From Azospirillum doebereinerae (GTDB lineage: Bacteria > Pseudomonadota > Alphaproteobacteria > Azospirillales > Azospirillaceae): a stretch of 64,000 nt of DNA. Both the position numbers and the translations under genes were made by a program. This document shows, piece by piece, positions 1-7,592 of the stretch (within the stretch, counting starts at the first letter, position 1; the number at the start of each line of letters is the position of its first letter). Below the pieces are notes generated by a model that was given only the letters and a program-made list of their open reading frames with translations, was not told the DNA's origin and did no database searches. The stretch spans positions 62,001 to 126,000 of the forward strand of contig NZ_RZIJ01000013.1 of NCBI RefSeq assembly GCF_003989665.1, read 5' to 3'.

Positions 1-259
1 AGCGGACGATGGCGGTCTCCAGCGGCTGCGCCACGATGGTGGGCGCGGTGGTGATCAGCCGGCCGCCGGCGGTGACGACCCGGTCGACCTGCGACAGCGC
101 CGACCACAGCAGCCCGGCCCCCAGCAAGGCCGCCAGGACGTAGAGGGTGGAGCGCGCCAGCCAATGCGGCGGGGCGTGTTCGATCGCCGCTCCGTCGGGC
201 AGGAAATCGACGGCGAAGCCGGCGGGCAGCCTGGTTTCGGAGCGGGAGAACAGGCTCAT
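1..259 (-). CDS. HlyD-family type I secretion membrane fusion protein (N-terminal part)
   Basis: The first 86 codons of an adaptor protein are visible; the gene runs off the left edge. The protein would link the inner-membrane ABC exporter to an outer-membrane channel. A short cytoplasmic head is followed by one hydrophobic segment (about residues 37-53, LYVLAALLGAGLLWSALSQ) and then VDRVVTAGGRLITT, the usual start of the periplasmic part of HlyD/PrtE proteins. The start ATG lies 5 bp after the stop of the ABC gene at 265, so the two are surely co-transcribed. Family assignment rests on this short N-terminus plus the neighbour. Confidence 0.8.
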   Translation of the reverse strand, partial: MSLFSRSETRLPAGFAVDFLPDGAAIEHAPPHWLARSTLYVLAALLGAGLLWSALSQVDRVVTAGGRLITTAPTIVAQPLETAIVR

Positions 260-264
260 CGCGC

Positions 265-2520
265 TCAGCCCCCCCGCCGGTTCTGCTGTTGCCAGAGATG
301 GCGGTACTCGCCGCAGCGCTCCAGCAGGACGCCGTGGGGGGCGCGGTCGATCACCCGGCCCTTCTCCAGCACGGCGATGCTGTCGCAGCCGGTCAGGGTG
401 GACAGCCGGTGGGTGACGATCAGCACGGTGCGCCCCTGGGCGATGCGGGTCAGGTTGTTCATCACCACCGCCTCGCTGTCGGGGTCGAGCGCGCTGGTCG
501 CCTCGTCCAGGATCAGGATGCGGGGCCGCGGCAAGAGCGCGCGGGCGATGGCGATGCGCTGCTTCTGCCCGCCCGACAGGTTGGAGGCGCCCTCCTCCAC
601 GATGGTGTCGTAGCCGTCGGGCAGGTTCTGGACGAACTCGTCGGCGCCGGCCAGCCGGGCGGCCTCGATGACCTCCTCGCGGGTGGCGTCGGGGCGGGTC
701 ATGGCGATGTTCTCGCGGATGCTGCCGCGGAACAGGAAATTCTCCTGGAGCACGACGCCGATGGAGCGCCGCAGATGCGACAGGTCGAGCTCGCGGATGT
801 CGACGCCGTCGTAACGGATCGAGCCTTCCTGCACCGGGTAGAAGCCTTGGAGCAGCCGCATCAGCGTGCTCTTGCCCGACCCGCTGCGCCCGACCAGCCC
901 GACGACCGAGCCGGCGGGAATCGGCAGCGACACCCCTTCCAGCGCCGCCGGGCGGTGGCGGTCGTAGCGGAAGCCGAGATCGGCGATGTCGATCCGACCG
1001 GCCAGCACCGGGTGGGCGCCGGTGCCCTCGCGACGCGGCTCGGCCGGATGGTTCATCACCTCGCCCAGCATGCGCACCGACAGCGCGGTCTCCTGGTACT
1101 GGTGGATCAGCGAGACGATCTGCACCAGCGGCGTCACCACCCGGCCCGACAGCATCTGGAAGGCGATCAGGGCGCCGACCGAGAGCTGGCGGTCGAAGAC
1201 GTCGAAGGCGCCGACCGCGACCACCGCGACCAGCATGGCCTTTTCAAGGAACTCAGTGACCGTGCGCGCGGCGATGGAGATGCGGCCGACCCGGTAATGG
1301 CTGGTCACCGCGCGGGCGGCGCGGCGGTCCCACAGCCGGCGCTGCGTCGGCTCCAGGGCCGAGGACTTGACAGTGCGCATGCCGTGGATGGTCTCCACCA
1401 ACATGGCTTGGCGCTCGGCGTCGGCGCTGTAGAGGTCGCGCAGACGCTTCTGGTAGACAGGCACCAGCGCCACCACCACCCCGGCGATCAGCGCCGCGAA
1501 CAGCAGGGCGATCAGCGTCAGCTTGACCGAATAGAAGAACAGGACCGGCAGGAAGACCAGCAGCACCAGTGCGTCCAGCACGGTGGACAGCAGGTTGCCG
1601 GTCAGGAACTCGCGAATGCGCTCGACCTGCTGCATATGGCGCACGGTGACGCCGGCCGAATTGCCGTCGAAGAAGGTGATCGGCAGGTCCAGCAGATGGC
1701 CGAAGGTCCGGTTGAGCAGCCTTATATCGATCTTGTTGGCCGCCGACAGCAGGATGAACTGGCGCAGGAAGCGGAAGGCCGCCTCGAACAGCAGGGCCGC
1801 CAGCACGCCGACGGTCAGAACCTGGAGCGTGGTGATCGCCTCGTGCACCAGCACCTTGTCGATCACGATCTGGAAATAGACCGGGACGATCAGGGCCAAC
1901 CCGTGCAGCACCAGCGCGGCGACGATGACGTCGCGGAAGGCGCCGCCCTGCTTGAGGATTTCCGGGACGAACCAGCGCAGGCCGAAGGGCTGGCGCGGGT
2001 CGGCGATGCCGTGGCGCGGCTTCAGGAAGATCAACTCGCCGTTCCAGCGCTCCAGGAAGCGGTCGCGCGGCACGTCGATCACGTCCAACCGGTCGGCCAG
2101 CGGGTCGACCACGCCGACCGTCGGCTCGGCATCGGCGCTCCCGGCAGCACCCTCCGCCGGGCGGGAGACGCCGACCAGAATGACGGTGTTGCCGTTCTTC
2201 AGCCGGGCCAGCAGCGGGAAGACCGGCGGCAGCGCCTGCAAATCCTTCCAGCCCAGACGCCGCGCGCTCGCCTTCAACCCGGCCTCGCCGGCAATGCGCA
2301 GCAGGGCGGCGGTGGACGGCTCGGCCGAACCGCCGGCCGTTGAACCACCGGCCGTCGGGACGGGGATCGGGGCCGGCGCGGGCAGTCCGTGGTGGCGGGC
2401 CACCAGGGCGAGGCAGCGCAGCGCGCTGTCCGGCCGGGGCGGCGCGGCGGCGGCAGAGTCCTGGGGCGCGGCGGCGCGCCGATCAAGCGGCGATGAGCTG
2501 GCGTCCGGCACGGCGGTCAA
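265..2520 (-). CDS. Type I secretion ABC transporter, permease/ATPase (HlyB/PrtD type)
   Basis: An inner-membrane exporter of about 751 residues that powers one-step secretion of RTX-type proteins. The order is a peptidase C39-like N-terminal domain (about 20-150) without an obvious catalytic Cys, a transmembrane domain (about 170-440), and a nucleotide-binding domain with Walker A GRSGSGKST, signature LSGGQKQR, Walker [13 protein letters not shown] and H-loop THRLST. The frame is open further upstream, but that stretch overlaps the real coding frame of the next gene. I therefore chose the TTG at 2520, which overlaps that gene's stop as TTGA; a GTG at 2511 is the alternative. It lies in an operon with the HlyD gene. 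The substrate is unknown; the RTX proteins of this window are candidates. Confidence 0.9.
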   Translation of the reverse strand: MTAVPDASSSPLDRRAAAPQDSAAAAPPRPDSALRCLALVARHHGLPAPAPIPVPTAGGSTAGGSAEPSTAALLRIAGEAGLKASARRLGWKDLQALPPVFPLLARLKNGNTVILVGVSRPAEGAAGSADAEPTVGVVDPLADRLDVIDVPRDRFLERWNGELIFLKPRHGIADPRQPFGLRWFVPEILKQGGAFRDVIVAALVLHGLALIVPVYFQIVIDKVLVHEAITTLQVLTVGVLAALLFEAAFRFLRQFILLSAANKIDIRLLNRTFGHLLDLPITFFDGNSAGVTVRHMQQVERIREFLTGNLLSTVLDALVLLVFLPVLFFYSVKLTLIALLFAALIAGVVVALVPVYQKRLRDLYSADAERQAMLVETIHGMRTVKSSALEPTQRRLWDRRAARAVTSHYRVGRISIAARTVTEFLEKAMLVAVVAVGAFDVFDRQLSVGALIAFQMLSGRVVTPLVQIVSLIHQYQETALSVRMLGEVMNHPAEPRREGTGAHPVLAGRIDIADLGFRYDRHRPAALEGVSLPIPAGSVVGLVGRSGSGKSTLMRLLQGFYPVQEGSIRYDGVDIRELDLSHLRRSIGVVLQENFLFRGSIRENIAMTRPDATREEVIEAARLAGADEFVQNLPDGYDTIVEEGASNLSGGQKQRIAIARALLPRPRILILDEATSALDPDSEAVVMNNLTRIAQGRTVLIVTHRLSTLTGCDSIAVLEKGRVIDRAPHGVLLERCGEYRHLWQQQNRRGG

Positions 2521-2939
2521 CCGAAATTGGGTGATTTGGGCGGGACCGGCATCGACGGCGCGGGGGCGGCCACTGGGGAGGGCAGCGATCCACCCGTCAT
2601 CGCCGCCGTTGGGGCCGCGACCGCGAACGGGCCGGGCGGGCGCGGAGCCGCGTCGGCGGGTGCAACGTTGGGAACGCCGTTCGGAACCAGAATCCCGGCC
2701 GCCTCCAGACGCTGGCGCATGCCGTCCATGGCGCCGAGGCTGGACAGGAAGCCCTGGAGGCTCATGACGACGCGCTGCCGGATGGCGGGGAGGGGCTGCC
2801 CGTTCTCGTCCTTGCGCAGGGGGGAAAGGCTGAACAGGTCGATGCGAACCATGCCGTTGCCGAAGCCGACGTCGAGGATTCCGTCGGCGTAGAGTTCGGG
2901 AATGCGGTCGTCCTGGCCGCCCTGCGGATCGCGAATCAT
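2517..2939 (-). CDS. Small conserved-looking protein at the head of a type I secretion operon
   Basis: A 140-residue protein, not recognised. Residues 1-85 have normal composition (MIRDPQGGQDDRIPEL at the start, then a segment ending near GILVPNGVP). The rest is rich in Pro and Ala and looks like a disordered tail. No signal peptide or membrane segment is visible. The stop codon overlaps the start of the ABC transporter gene by 4 bp (TTGA), which suggests translational coupling and a role linked to that exporter, either as a small substrate or an accessory. The longer frame that covers this region in another phase belongs to the ABC gene only downstream of 2520. Function is inference from position only. 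Confidence 0.65.
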   Translation of the reverse strand: MIRDPQGGQDDRIPELYADGILDVGFGNGMVRIDLFSLSPLRKDENGQPLPAIRQRVVMSLQGFLSSLGAMDGMRQRLEAAGILVPNGVPNVAPADAAPRPPGPFAVAAPTAAMTGGSLPSPVAAPAPSMPVPPKSPNFG

Positions 2940-3100
2940 GGTGGCCTTCGGGGAAACAGGGCCGGGACGGCGGGCCGTCCTCAATCATCCCTGTTTACCC
3001 GAAGGGTGTACCACAACCAAGCCGACTGTTGAGGGGTCCCCAAAGGGACACAAGCCACGCCCAAGCCAGACGGACAACCGCCGGCGGACGGGGCGGCGGC

Positions 3101-4537
3101 TCAGTTCCGCCCGTAGGAATCCTCCAGCCGGACGATGTCGTCCTCGCCCAGATAGGATCCCGACTGCACCTCGATGATGGTCAGCGGCACCTTGCCGGGG
3201 TTTTCCAGCCGGTGGACCGTGCCGATCGGGATGTAGATGGACTGGTTCTCGTAGACCAGGACCTGCTCCGCGTCGCGCGTGACCAGGGCGGTGCCGTTGA
3301 CCACCACCCAATGCTCGGCCCGGTGATGGTGCTTCTGCAGCGACAGCCGCGAACCCGGCGCGATGGTCAGGCTCTTCACCTGGAACCGCTCGCCGGTGTG
3401 CAGCGACTGGTAGGCCCCCCAGGGCCGGTGGACCTTGCGATGGTTCACCGACTCGGTTCGTCCTCCCGCCTTCAGCTTGTCGACGATGCGCTTGACGTCC
3501 TGCGCGTGGTCGCGGTCGGCCACCAGCACGGCGTCGTCGACCACCACCACCACGGCGTTCTCCAGCCCGACCACGGCGGTCAGGTGGTTGTCGCTGCGCA
3601 CGTAGCAATCGCGCGCGCCATCCAGCAACACGTCGCCGACGACGACGTTGCCCTGCTCGTCCTTGGCCCCGACGTCCCACAGGGCCGACCAGGCGCCGAC
3701 GTCGGTCCAGCCGATGTCGCAGGGCACGACGGCGGCGCGGCCGGTGCGCTCCATGACCGCGTAGTCGATGGAGATGCCGGGCGCCTTGGCGAAGGCGTCG
3801 GTGTCGAGCCGGAAGAAGTCGAGGTCGGCCGCCCCCTTCTCCAGCGCCTCGCGCCCAGCGGCGACCACCGCCGGGGCGTGGCGCTCCAGCTCCGCCAGCA
3901 GCAAGGCGGCGGGAAACAGGAACATCCCGCTGTTCCAGACGTAGCCGCCCTCGGCCAGATAGCCCTGGGCGACCTCCAGCGTCGGCTTCTCGACGAAGGC
4001 CGCGACCTCGAAGGCGCCGTCGGCGTCCTCCAGGAAGCCGCCCCGGCGGATGTAGCCGTAACCGGTCTCCGGTGCCGTCGGGGCGATGCCGAAGGTGACC
4101 AGCCGGTCCGCCCGCGCCGCGCGCACCGCGATCCCAATGGCCTCGTGGAAGGCCGCGACGTCGCGGATTTGGTGGTCGGCCGGCAGCACCAGCAGCAGGG
4201 CGTCGGGATCGGTCGCGGCAACGGTCAGCGCCGCGACGGCGCAGGCCGCCGCCGTGTTGCGCCCCACCGGCTCCAGCACGATGCCGCGTGGCGCGATGCC
4301 AGACTGTCGGAGCTGCTCAGCCACGAGGAAACGGTGCTCCTGGTTGCAGACGACCAGCGGCGCCGTGAAGGCGACCGCGTTGCCGACCCGCAGCGCGGTG
4401 TCCTGCAGCATCGTGCGGTCGGAGCACAGGGGAAGGAACTGCTTGGGATACAGCTCCCGGGACAAGGGCCAAAGACGGGAGCCGGAACCGCCGGACAGCA
4501 GCACCGGTACGATCTTCTGCGTGGAAACGCCGTTCAT
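3101..4537 (-). CDS. manC: Mannose-1-phosphate guanylyltransferase / mannose-6-phosphate isomerase (type II PMI)
   Basis: A cytoplasmic enzyme of 478 residues making GDP-mannose for exopolysaccharide or LPS. The nucleotidyltransferase domain (about 1-345) opens with PVLLSGGSGSRLWPLSRELY and contains the FVEKP motif that follows the sugar-binding region. The C-terminal cupin domain (about 365-478) has RPWGAYQSL and the HHHRAEHWVVV metal-binding motif of type II phosphomannose isomerases. Length is normal for the bifunctional ManC/AlgA family. The ATG at 4537 places the GGSGSR motif where the family has it; an in-frame extension to 4645 adds low-complexity residues and is not needed. It lies between the secretion operon and the origin region, reading toward the former. 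Confidence 0.95.
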   Translation of the reverse strand: MNGVSTQKIVPVLLSGGSGSRLWPLSRELYPKQFLPLCSDRTMLQDTALRVGNAVAFTAPLVVCNQEHRFLVAEQLRQSGIAPRGIVLEPVGRNTAAACAVAALTVAATDPDALLLVLPADHQIRDVAAFHEAIGIAVRAARADRLVTFGIAPTAPETGYGYIRRGGFLEDADGAFEVAAFVEKPTLEVAQGYLAEGGYVWNSGMFLFPAALLLAELERHAPAVVAAGREALEKGAADLDFFRLDTDAFAKAPGISIDYAVMERTGRAAVVPCDIGWTDVGAWSALWDVGAKDEQGNVVVGDVLLDGARDCYVRSDNHLTAVVGLENAVVVVVDDAVLVADRDHAQDVKRIVDKLKAGGRTESVNHRKVHRPWGAYQSLHTGERFQVKSLTIAPGSRLSLQKHHHRAEHWVVVNGTALVTRDAEQVLVYENQSIYIPIGTVHRLENPGKVPLTIIEVQSGSYLGEDDIVRLEDSYGRN

Positions 4538-4758
4538 CCTGCCGCCTTGAAACGTGTTTTGCCAAGGAACGCCACGGCCGCCACGGCGGACACCGCCCCG
4601 CGCCCAAGCGTTTCCCTTATAAACCGCGCTCCTCCACGACCACAAGCACCCCTCCGGCGGCTACCCGACCGGGGATCCCGGCCGGAACGGACGGCGCGAA
4701 CCGACCGAAGGAGGGAGAGACAAGACTCCAACCCCCCGATCGATTGCCACGCCCAGGC

Positions 4759-4835
4759 TTGGAGTCTTGTCGCGCCCCCCCGCGCCGGATCCCCCCCGGC
4801 CCCTCTGCGGGAGGGGGGGCGCGACAGAACTCCAA
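4759..4835. repeat. Long imperfect inverted repeat formed by two opposed iterons
   Basis: Arms of 23 bp at 4759-4781 and 4813-4835 match at 21 positions; the two mismatches are an adjacent CT/TC swap. They flank a 31-bp loop rich in C and G. Each arm consists of one iteron extended by a run of seven C (or G). It could form a cruciform, or be a pair of opposed RepA sites that limits replication (handcuffing or autorepression). It lies on the manC side of the main direct iteron cluster. Confidence 0.7.
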
Positions 4836-4937
4836 ACATCGTCCGATTCGCAGAGACACGGAGGGTGCCCAAAACAGCGTTGCGACTCGGAAAACAGCCC
4901 TTTGCAAGCGATTCGCCTCCAGAACCAAGCTTTTCCC

Positions 4938-5060
4938 CTGGAGTCTTGTCGCGTACCAGGAAAAATCCACAGGCCGTGTGGACTATCCGCTGGAGTCTTG
5001 TCGCGGCAATTCTGGAGTCTTGTCGCGCGACTCGCGATTCGCTGCTGGAGTCTTGTCGCG
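4938..5060 (+). repeat. Cluster of four direct iterons
   Basis: Four identical copies of CTGGAGTCTTGTCGCG start at 4938, 4990, 5012 and 5045. The spacings are 52, 22 and 33 bp. The last two are multiples of 11 bp, so those three sites face the same side of the helix. The AT-rich segment follows immediately at 5061. Confidence 0.85.
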
Positions 5061-5180
5061 CAAACTAATAACTGAATCAAATAACCTAACAAATAGTTTG
5101 AGCGACAAGACTCCAAATTGCTGGGGTCGACCCGGCGTGATATAGGGTTTTCCACAAAGTCGTTCCAAGGTCAGCTCGCT

Positions 5181-6119
5181 ATGGGACAGATACACAACCT
5201 GATCAGCCAGCTTGGACGCGACCAAGCCAGGGCACTCCAACCCGATCCGGAAAAGCGGTCGCTAGTCGATGTCGCCGCCGCGGTCATGGAAGAGGAGCGC
5301 CAAGAGCTCGGCATCACCTATTCGGGCTTCGCGCTGACGGCTCTTCCCCATCGTCGTCTTCCCGACGACCAGCCATGGGAACGCCGTGGTCATAAGATCC
5401 GTTTGCTGATCGAGCCCGGACGACTGCCGATCCGCAACGGGGGCTTCAAGCTCTACGGCGTGCCCTACGGCAGCCGCGCGCGCATGATCCTCCTCTATCT
5501 GCAGACCCGCGCGATCCAGACCGACAGCCGCGAGGTCGAACTCGGCCGCAGCATGCACGAATGGCTCGACCGCATGGGCTTGTCGGTGGGCGGCCAGACC
5601 TACCGCGACATCCGCGAGCAGGCGTCGCGCATCGCCGCCTGCAACCTGACCTTCGCCTGGGAAGATGCCCACAGCATCGGCTTCGAGAAGGGCTCCATCG
5701 TCAAGGGCGGCATCCACTTCTCCTCGAACACCGGATCGGACCAGGGGTCGCTGTGGGAGGACCGCGTTCTGCTCTCGGAAGCCTTCTTCCGCGAGCTGAA
5801 GGCCCACCCGGTGCCGATCTGGGAACCCGCCCTGCGCCACATCCAGAACAACAGCACCAGCATCGACATCTACATCTGGCTCGCCTACCGGCTGCACAGC
5901 CTGTCGCGCTCGATGACCATCACCTGGCCGGCGGTGTTCGAGCAATTCGGCGCCGGTTACAGCCGCCTGCGCGATTTCCGCAAGCGCTTCATCGAGGCGC
6001 TTCAACTGGCGCTCGCGGTCTACCCCGACGCCCGCGTCGAGGTCGAGGAGCAGGGATTGCTGCTGCACCCGTCGGCCCCGCCGATCCCGGAACGGAAATT
6101 CGCCCAGCTCTGCCGCTGA
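5181..6119 (+). CDS. repA: Plasmid replication initiator protein RepA (RPA family)
   Basis: A 312-residue protein resembling the plasmid-encoded RepA family (Pfam RPA). Family-like blocks include SGFALTALPHRRLPDDQPW, the PYGSRARMILLYLQT helix region, and MHEWLDRMGLSVGG followed by YRDIREQASRIAAC, a winged-helix type DNA-binding stretch. It would bind the iterons on both sides of its gene and open the origin. I chose ATG 5181 rather than the in-frame codon at 5118 because 5118 directly abuts an iteron and the added residues are not family-like. The iteron at 5102-5117 lies in the promoter region, so autorepression is likely. No partition genes adjoin it, which is unusual for a low-copy replicon. 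Confidence 0.88.
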   Translation: MGQIHNLISQLGRDQARALQPDPEKRSLVDVAAAVMEEERQELGITYSGFALTALPHRRLPDDQPWERRGHKIRLLIEPGRLPIRNGGFKLYGVPYGSRARMILLYLQTRAIQTDSREVELGRSMHEWLDRMGLSVGGQTYRDIREQASRIAACNLTFAWEDAHSIGFEKGSIVKGGIHFSSNTGSDQGSLWEDRVLLSEAFFRELKAHPVPIWEPALRHIQNNSTSIDIYIWLAYRLHSLSRSMTITWPAVFEQFGAGYSRLRDFRKRFIEALQLALAVYPDARVEVEEQGLLLHPSAPPIPERKFAQLCR

Positions 6120-6151
6120 GAGCTGGACCTGGTACCGACGGATTGGGGGCT

Positions 6152-6167
6152 GCGACAAGACTCCAAA
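6152..6167 (-). repeat. Isolated iteron downstream of repA
   Basis: An inverted copy of the origin element (GCGACAAGACTCCAAA) lies 32 bp after the repA stop codon. It places a RepA-binding site on the far side of the initiator gene. Confidence 0.75.
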
Positions 6168-6197
6168 CCCGAAGCCGATCCGTCGGCGCATCACGCT

Positions 6198-6695
6198 CTA
6201 CCGGTTGGTTCGGATCGCCCGCGCGACACCCGCCAGAAGTTGCCGCAGGGCGCCGCGCGCATCCTCCAGCGGCACGGCCTCTCCAGCGGCGACGACCCCC
6301 TGGGGAGGAGCCACGAAGAAGGGCGGAGCACCCACGTCCGGCCTTGCCCGGTACAGGCTGGCGGAAAGTGCCAGCACACTGCCCGGCGGCGCGTCGCGTA
6401 GCGTGGCGTGCAGCAGAACGACCAGCGTGCCGGAATCGCCGACCCGTTCGTCGTTGCGGACCAACGCCGTCGTCGTCGGCCCTTCGACACCGATCAGGCT
6501 CTTCATCTCCGCCACGGCGAGGCCGCACAAGGCGGCCTCGTCCGGCGCGACGCCAGCCCGCTCCGGAGCCGCATCCATCGCGCACAGCACGCCGACCTGC
6601 CGCACCTGCTGAAAAAAGGGTACGGGGGACATGGCGAAGGCTCCGTTTGCAAGCAAAGCCGCGAGCGTTGCGGCAAGGCTGGTGATCCAGGCCAT
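6198..6695 (-). CDS. Hypothetical exported protein
   Basis: A protein of 165 residues, not recognised. The chosen start gives MAWITSLAATLAALLANGAFA, a clean signal peptide with an AFA cleavage site, so the mature protein is periplasmic or exported. The in-frame extension to 6830 would bury that signal behind 45 arginine- and proline-rich residues and is unlikely. Two cysteines (VGVLCAMDA, EAALCGLAV) could pair. A central stretch TLVVLLHATLRD...LALSASLYRARPDV looks like beta strands. The gene lies alone between repA and the glycan operon, with its 3' end toward repA. No function can be named. Confidence 0.6.
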   Translation of the reverse strand: MAWITSLAATLAALLANGAFAMSPVPFFQQVRQVGVLCAMDAAPERAGVAPDEAALCGLAVAEMKSLIGVEGPTTTALVRNDERVGDSGTLVVLLHATLRDAPPGSVLALSASLYRARPDVGAPPFFVAPPQGVVAAGEAVPLEDARGALRQLLAGVARAIRTNR

Positions 6696-6875
6696 GCCTC
6701 GGCCTTTTCGCAGCAAGAAAACGGTCTTTCCATGGGAAGCGGGCCGCAACGGAAAGGGCAGACTGGGCAAGGGTCCCGGTCGACAGCCAGAGCCATACCC
6801 TTCGGTCAGGAAGTAAGCGGAGCTTCGCAAATTACCCTCCTCCGAAAGAACAAAGAAGAAAAATAAACAAGAATA

Positions 6876-7592
6876 TTATTTTGATATTTTCATTGTATCT
6901 ATAATGTAATGCAGAACATCCTCTCTATTATTCCACATCAATGCGTCAATTATCGACAGATTTTCAATATGATTGTAAGGATAACAGTCATAAGTATAAG
7001 ATTTTGGTTCCAAGAAACACAAATCAATCCCTCGAGATTCCCAGTCATGCGAGACGAAAATCTCACGGCCGCCCGGCGCATTGACGTATCGCCGGGCTTC
7101 CAAAGCGCTGCTGATTTCCAGTGCCCACTGGCCGGCATAGTCGATGGTCGGCAACTCCAGAGCCATTTCCGAACAAACGCTCCAGTCGAAGGCGATGCCG
7201 AGATAATCGCAGACCACAGCAAGCGAACGCACATTGAGTTCGCAGAGACCGTTGGTTTTCGTTGAGGCGAAGGCTTCCGAAACCAGCCCACAGACTTGCT
7301 GGAAGAACGGCGCCTTTCCACGGTAATGCTCGAGCTGCCCAAGAATTCGCCGCGCCGCGGCCTCGCCGTCCACCACGGTCGCGGCGTTGATCGGTGTGCC
7401 GTGGGGGGCGTGGACCGGAACGCTCACATACTGCCAACCGCCATTCGGGTGGAGCACGCGATTCCGGTTCATCCAGCTCTTCCGGTTGTACTTGACGACG
7501 TCGAACACGATTCCGCGGTCGACGGCGAGGATGAGTTGGAAATAGCCCAGATACGGAAAGAAGTAGGGCTGCATGATGCCAAGCGTCGTCAT
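6876..7592 (-). CDS. WbqC-like family protein
   Basis: A 238-residue protein that starts MTTLGIMQPYFFPYLGYFQL, the hallmark of the WbqC family. These proteins sit in O-antigen and capsule clusters next to DegT aminotransferases and are thought to act on amino sugars, though the reaction is not settled. Further family features are KSWMNRNR and the C-terminal SIIDALMWN. The start overlaps the aminotransferase stop as ATGA, so the genes are coupled. The last 200 bp of the gene and its downstream flank are much poorer in GC than the neighbours, which hints that the cluster was acquired from elsewhere. Confidence 0.85.
   Translation of the reverse strand: MTTLGIMQPYFFPYLGYFQLILAVDRGIVFDVVKYNRKSWMNRNRVLHPNGGWQYVSVPVHAPHGTPINAATVVDGEAAARRILGQLEHYRGKAPFFQQVCGLVSEAFASTKTNGLCELNVRSLAVVCDYLGIAFDWSVCSEMALELPTIDYAGQWALEISSALEARRYVNAPGGREIFVSHDWESRGIDLCFLEPKSYTYDCYPYNHIENLSIIDALMWNNREDVLHYIIDTMKISK

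Larger units (their letters stand above)
4538..5180. other. Replication origin region with RepA iterons, AT-rich segment and DnaA-box-like site
   Basis: This gap of about 640 bp between manC and repA has no credible gene. It holds copies of a 16-bp element CTGGAGTCTTGTCGCG. Exact or near-exact direct copies start at 4759, 4938, 4990, 5012 and 5045. An inverted copy lies at 5102-5117, with weaker inverted copies at 4719-4731 and 4820-4835. A further inverted copy lies after repA at 6152-6167. The interval 5061-5100 is strikingly AT-rich for this DNA and is bounded by an inverted pair (CAAACTA / TAGTTTG), as expected of an unwinding element. TTTTCCACA at 5148-5156 is one base from a classic DnaA box. 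Together with the adjacent initiator gene this is a plasmid-type origin. Confidence 0.8.

Noticed and set aside
289..2343. Open frame of 684 codons on the plus strand
   Set aside because: It is antisense to the ABC exporter; low-complexity Gln/Asp/His-rich product.
4938..5060. CRISPR array
   Set aside because: Copies of 16 bp with 6-36 bp gaps and also inverted copies around repA fit iterons, not CRISPR.
4646..5145. Short open frames in the origin region
   Set aside because: They translate iterons and C/G runs, overlap each other on both strands and have no ribosome sites or domains.
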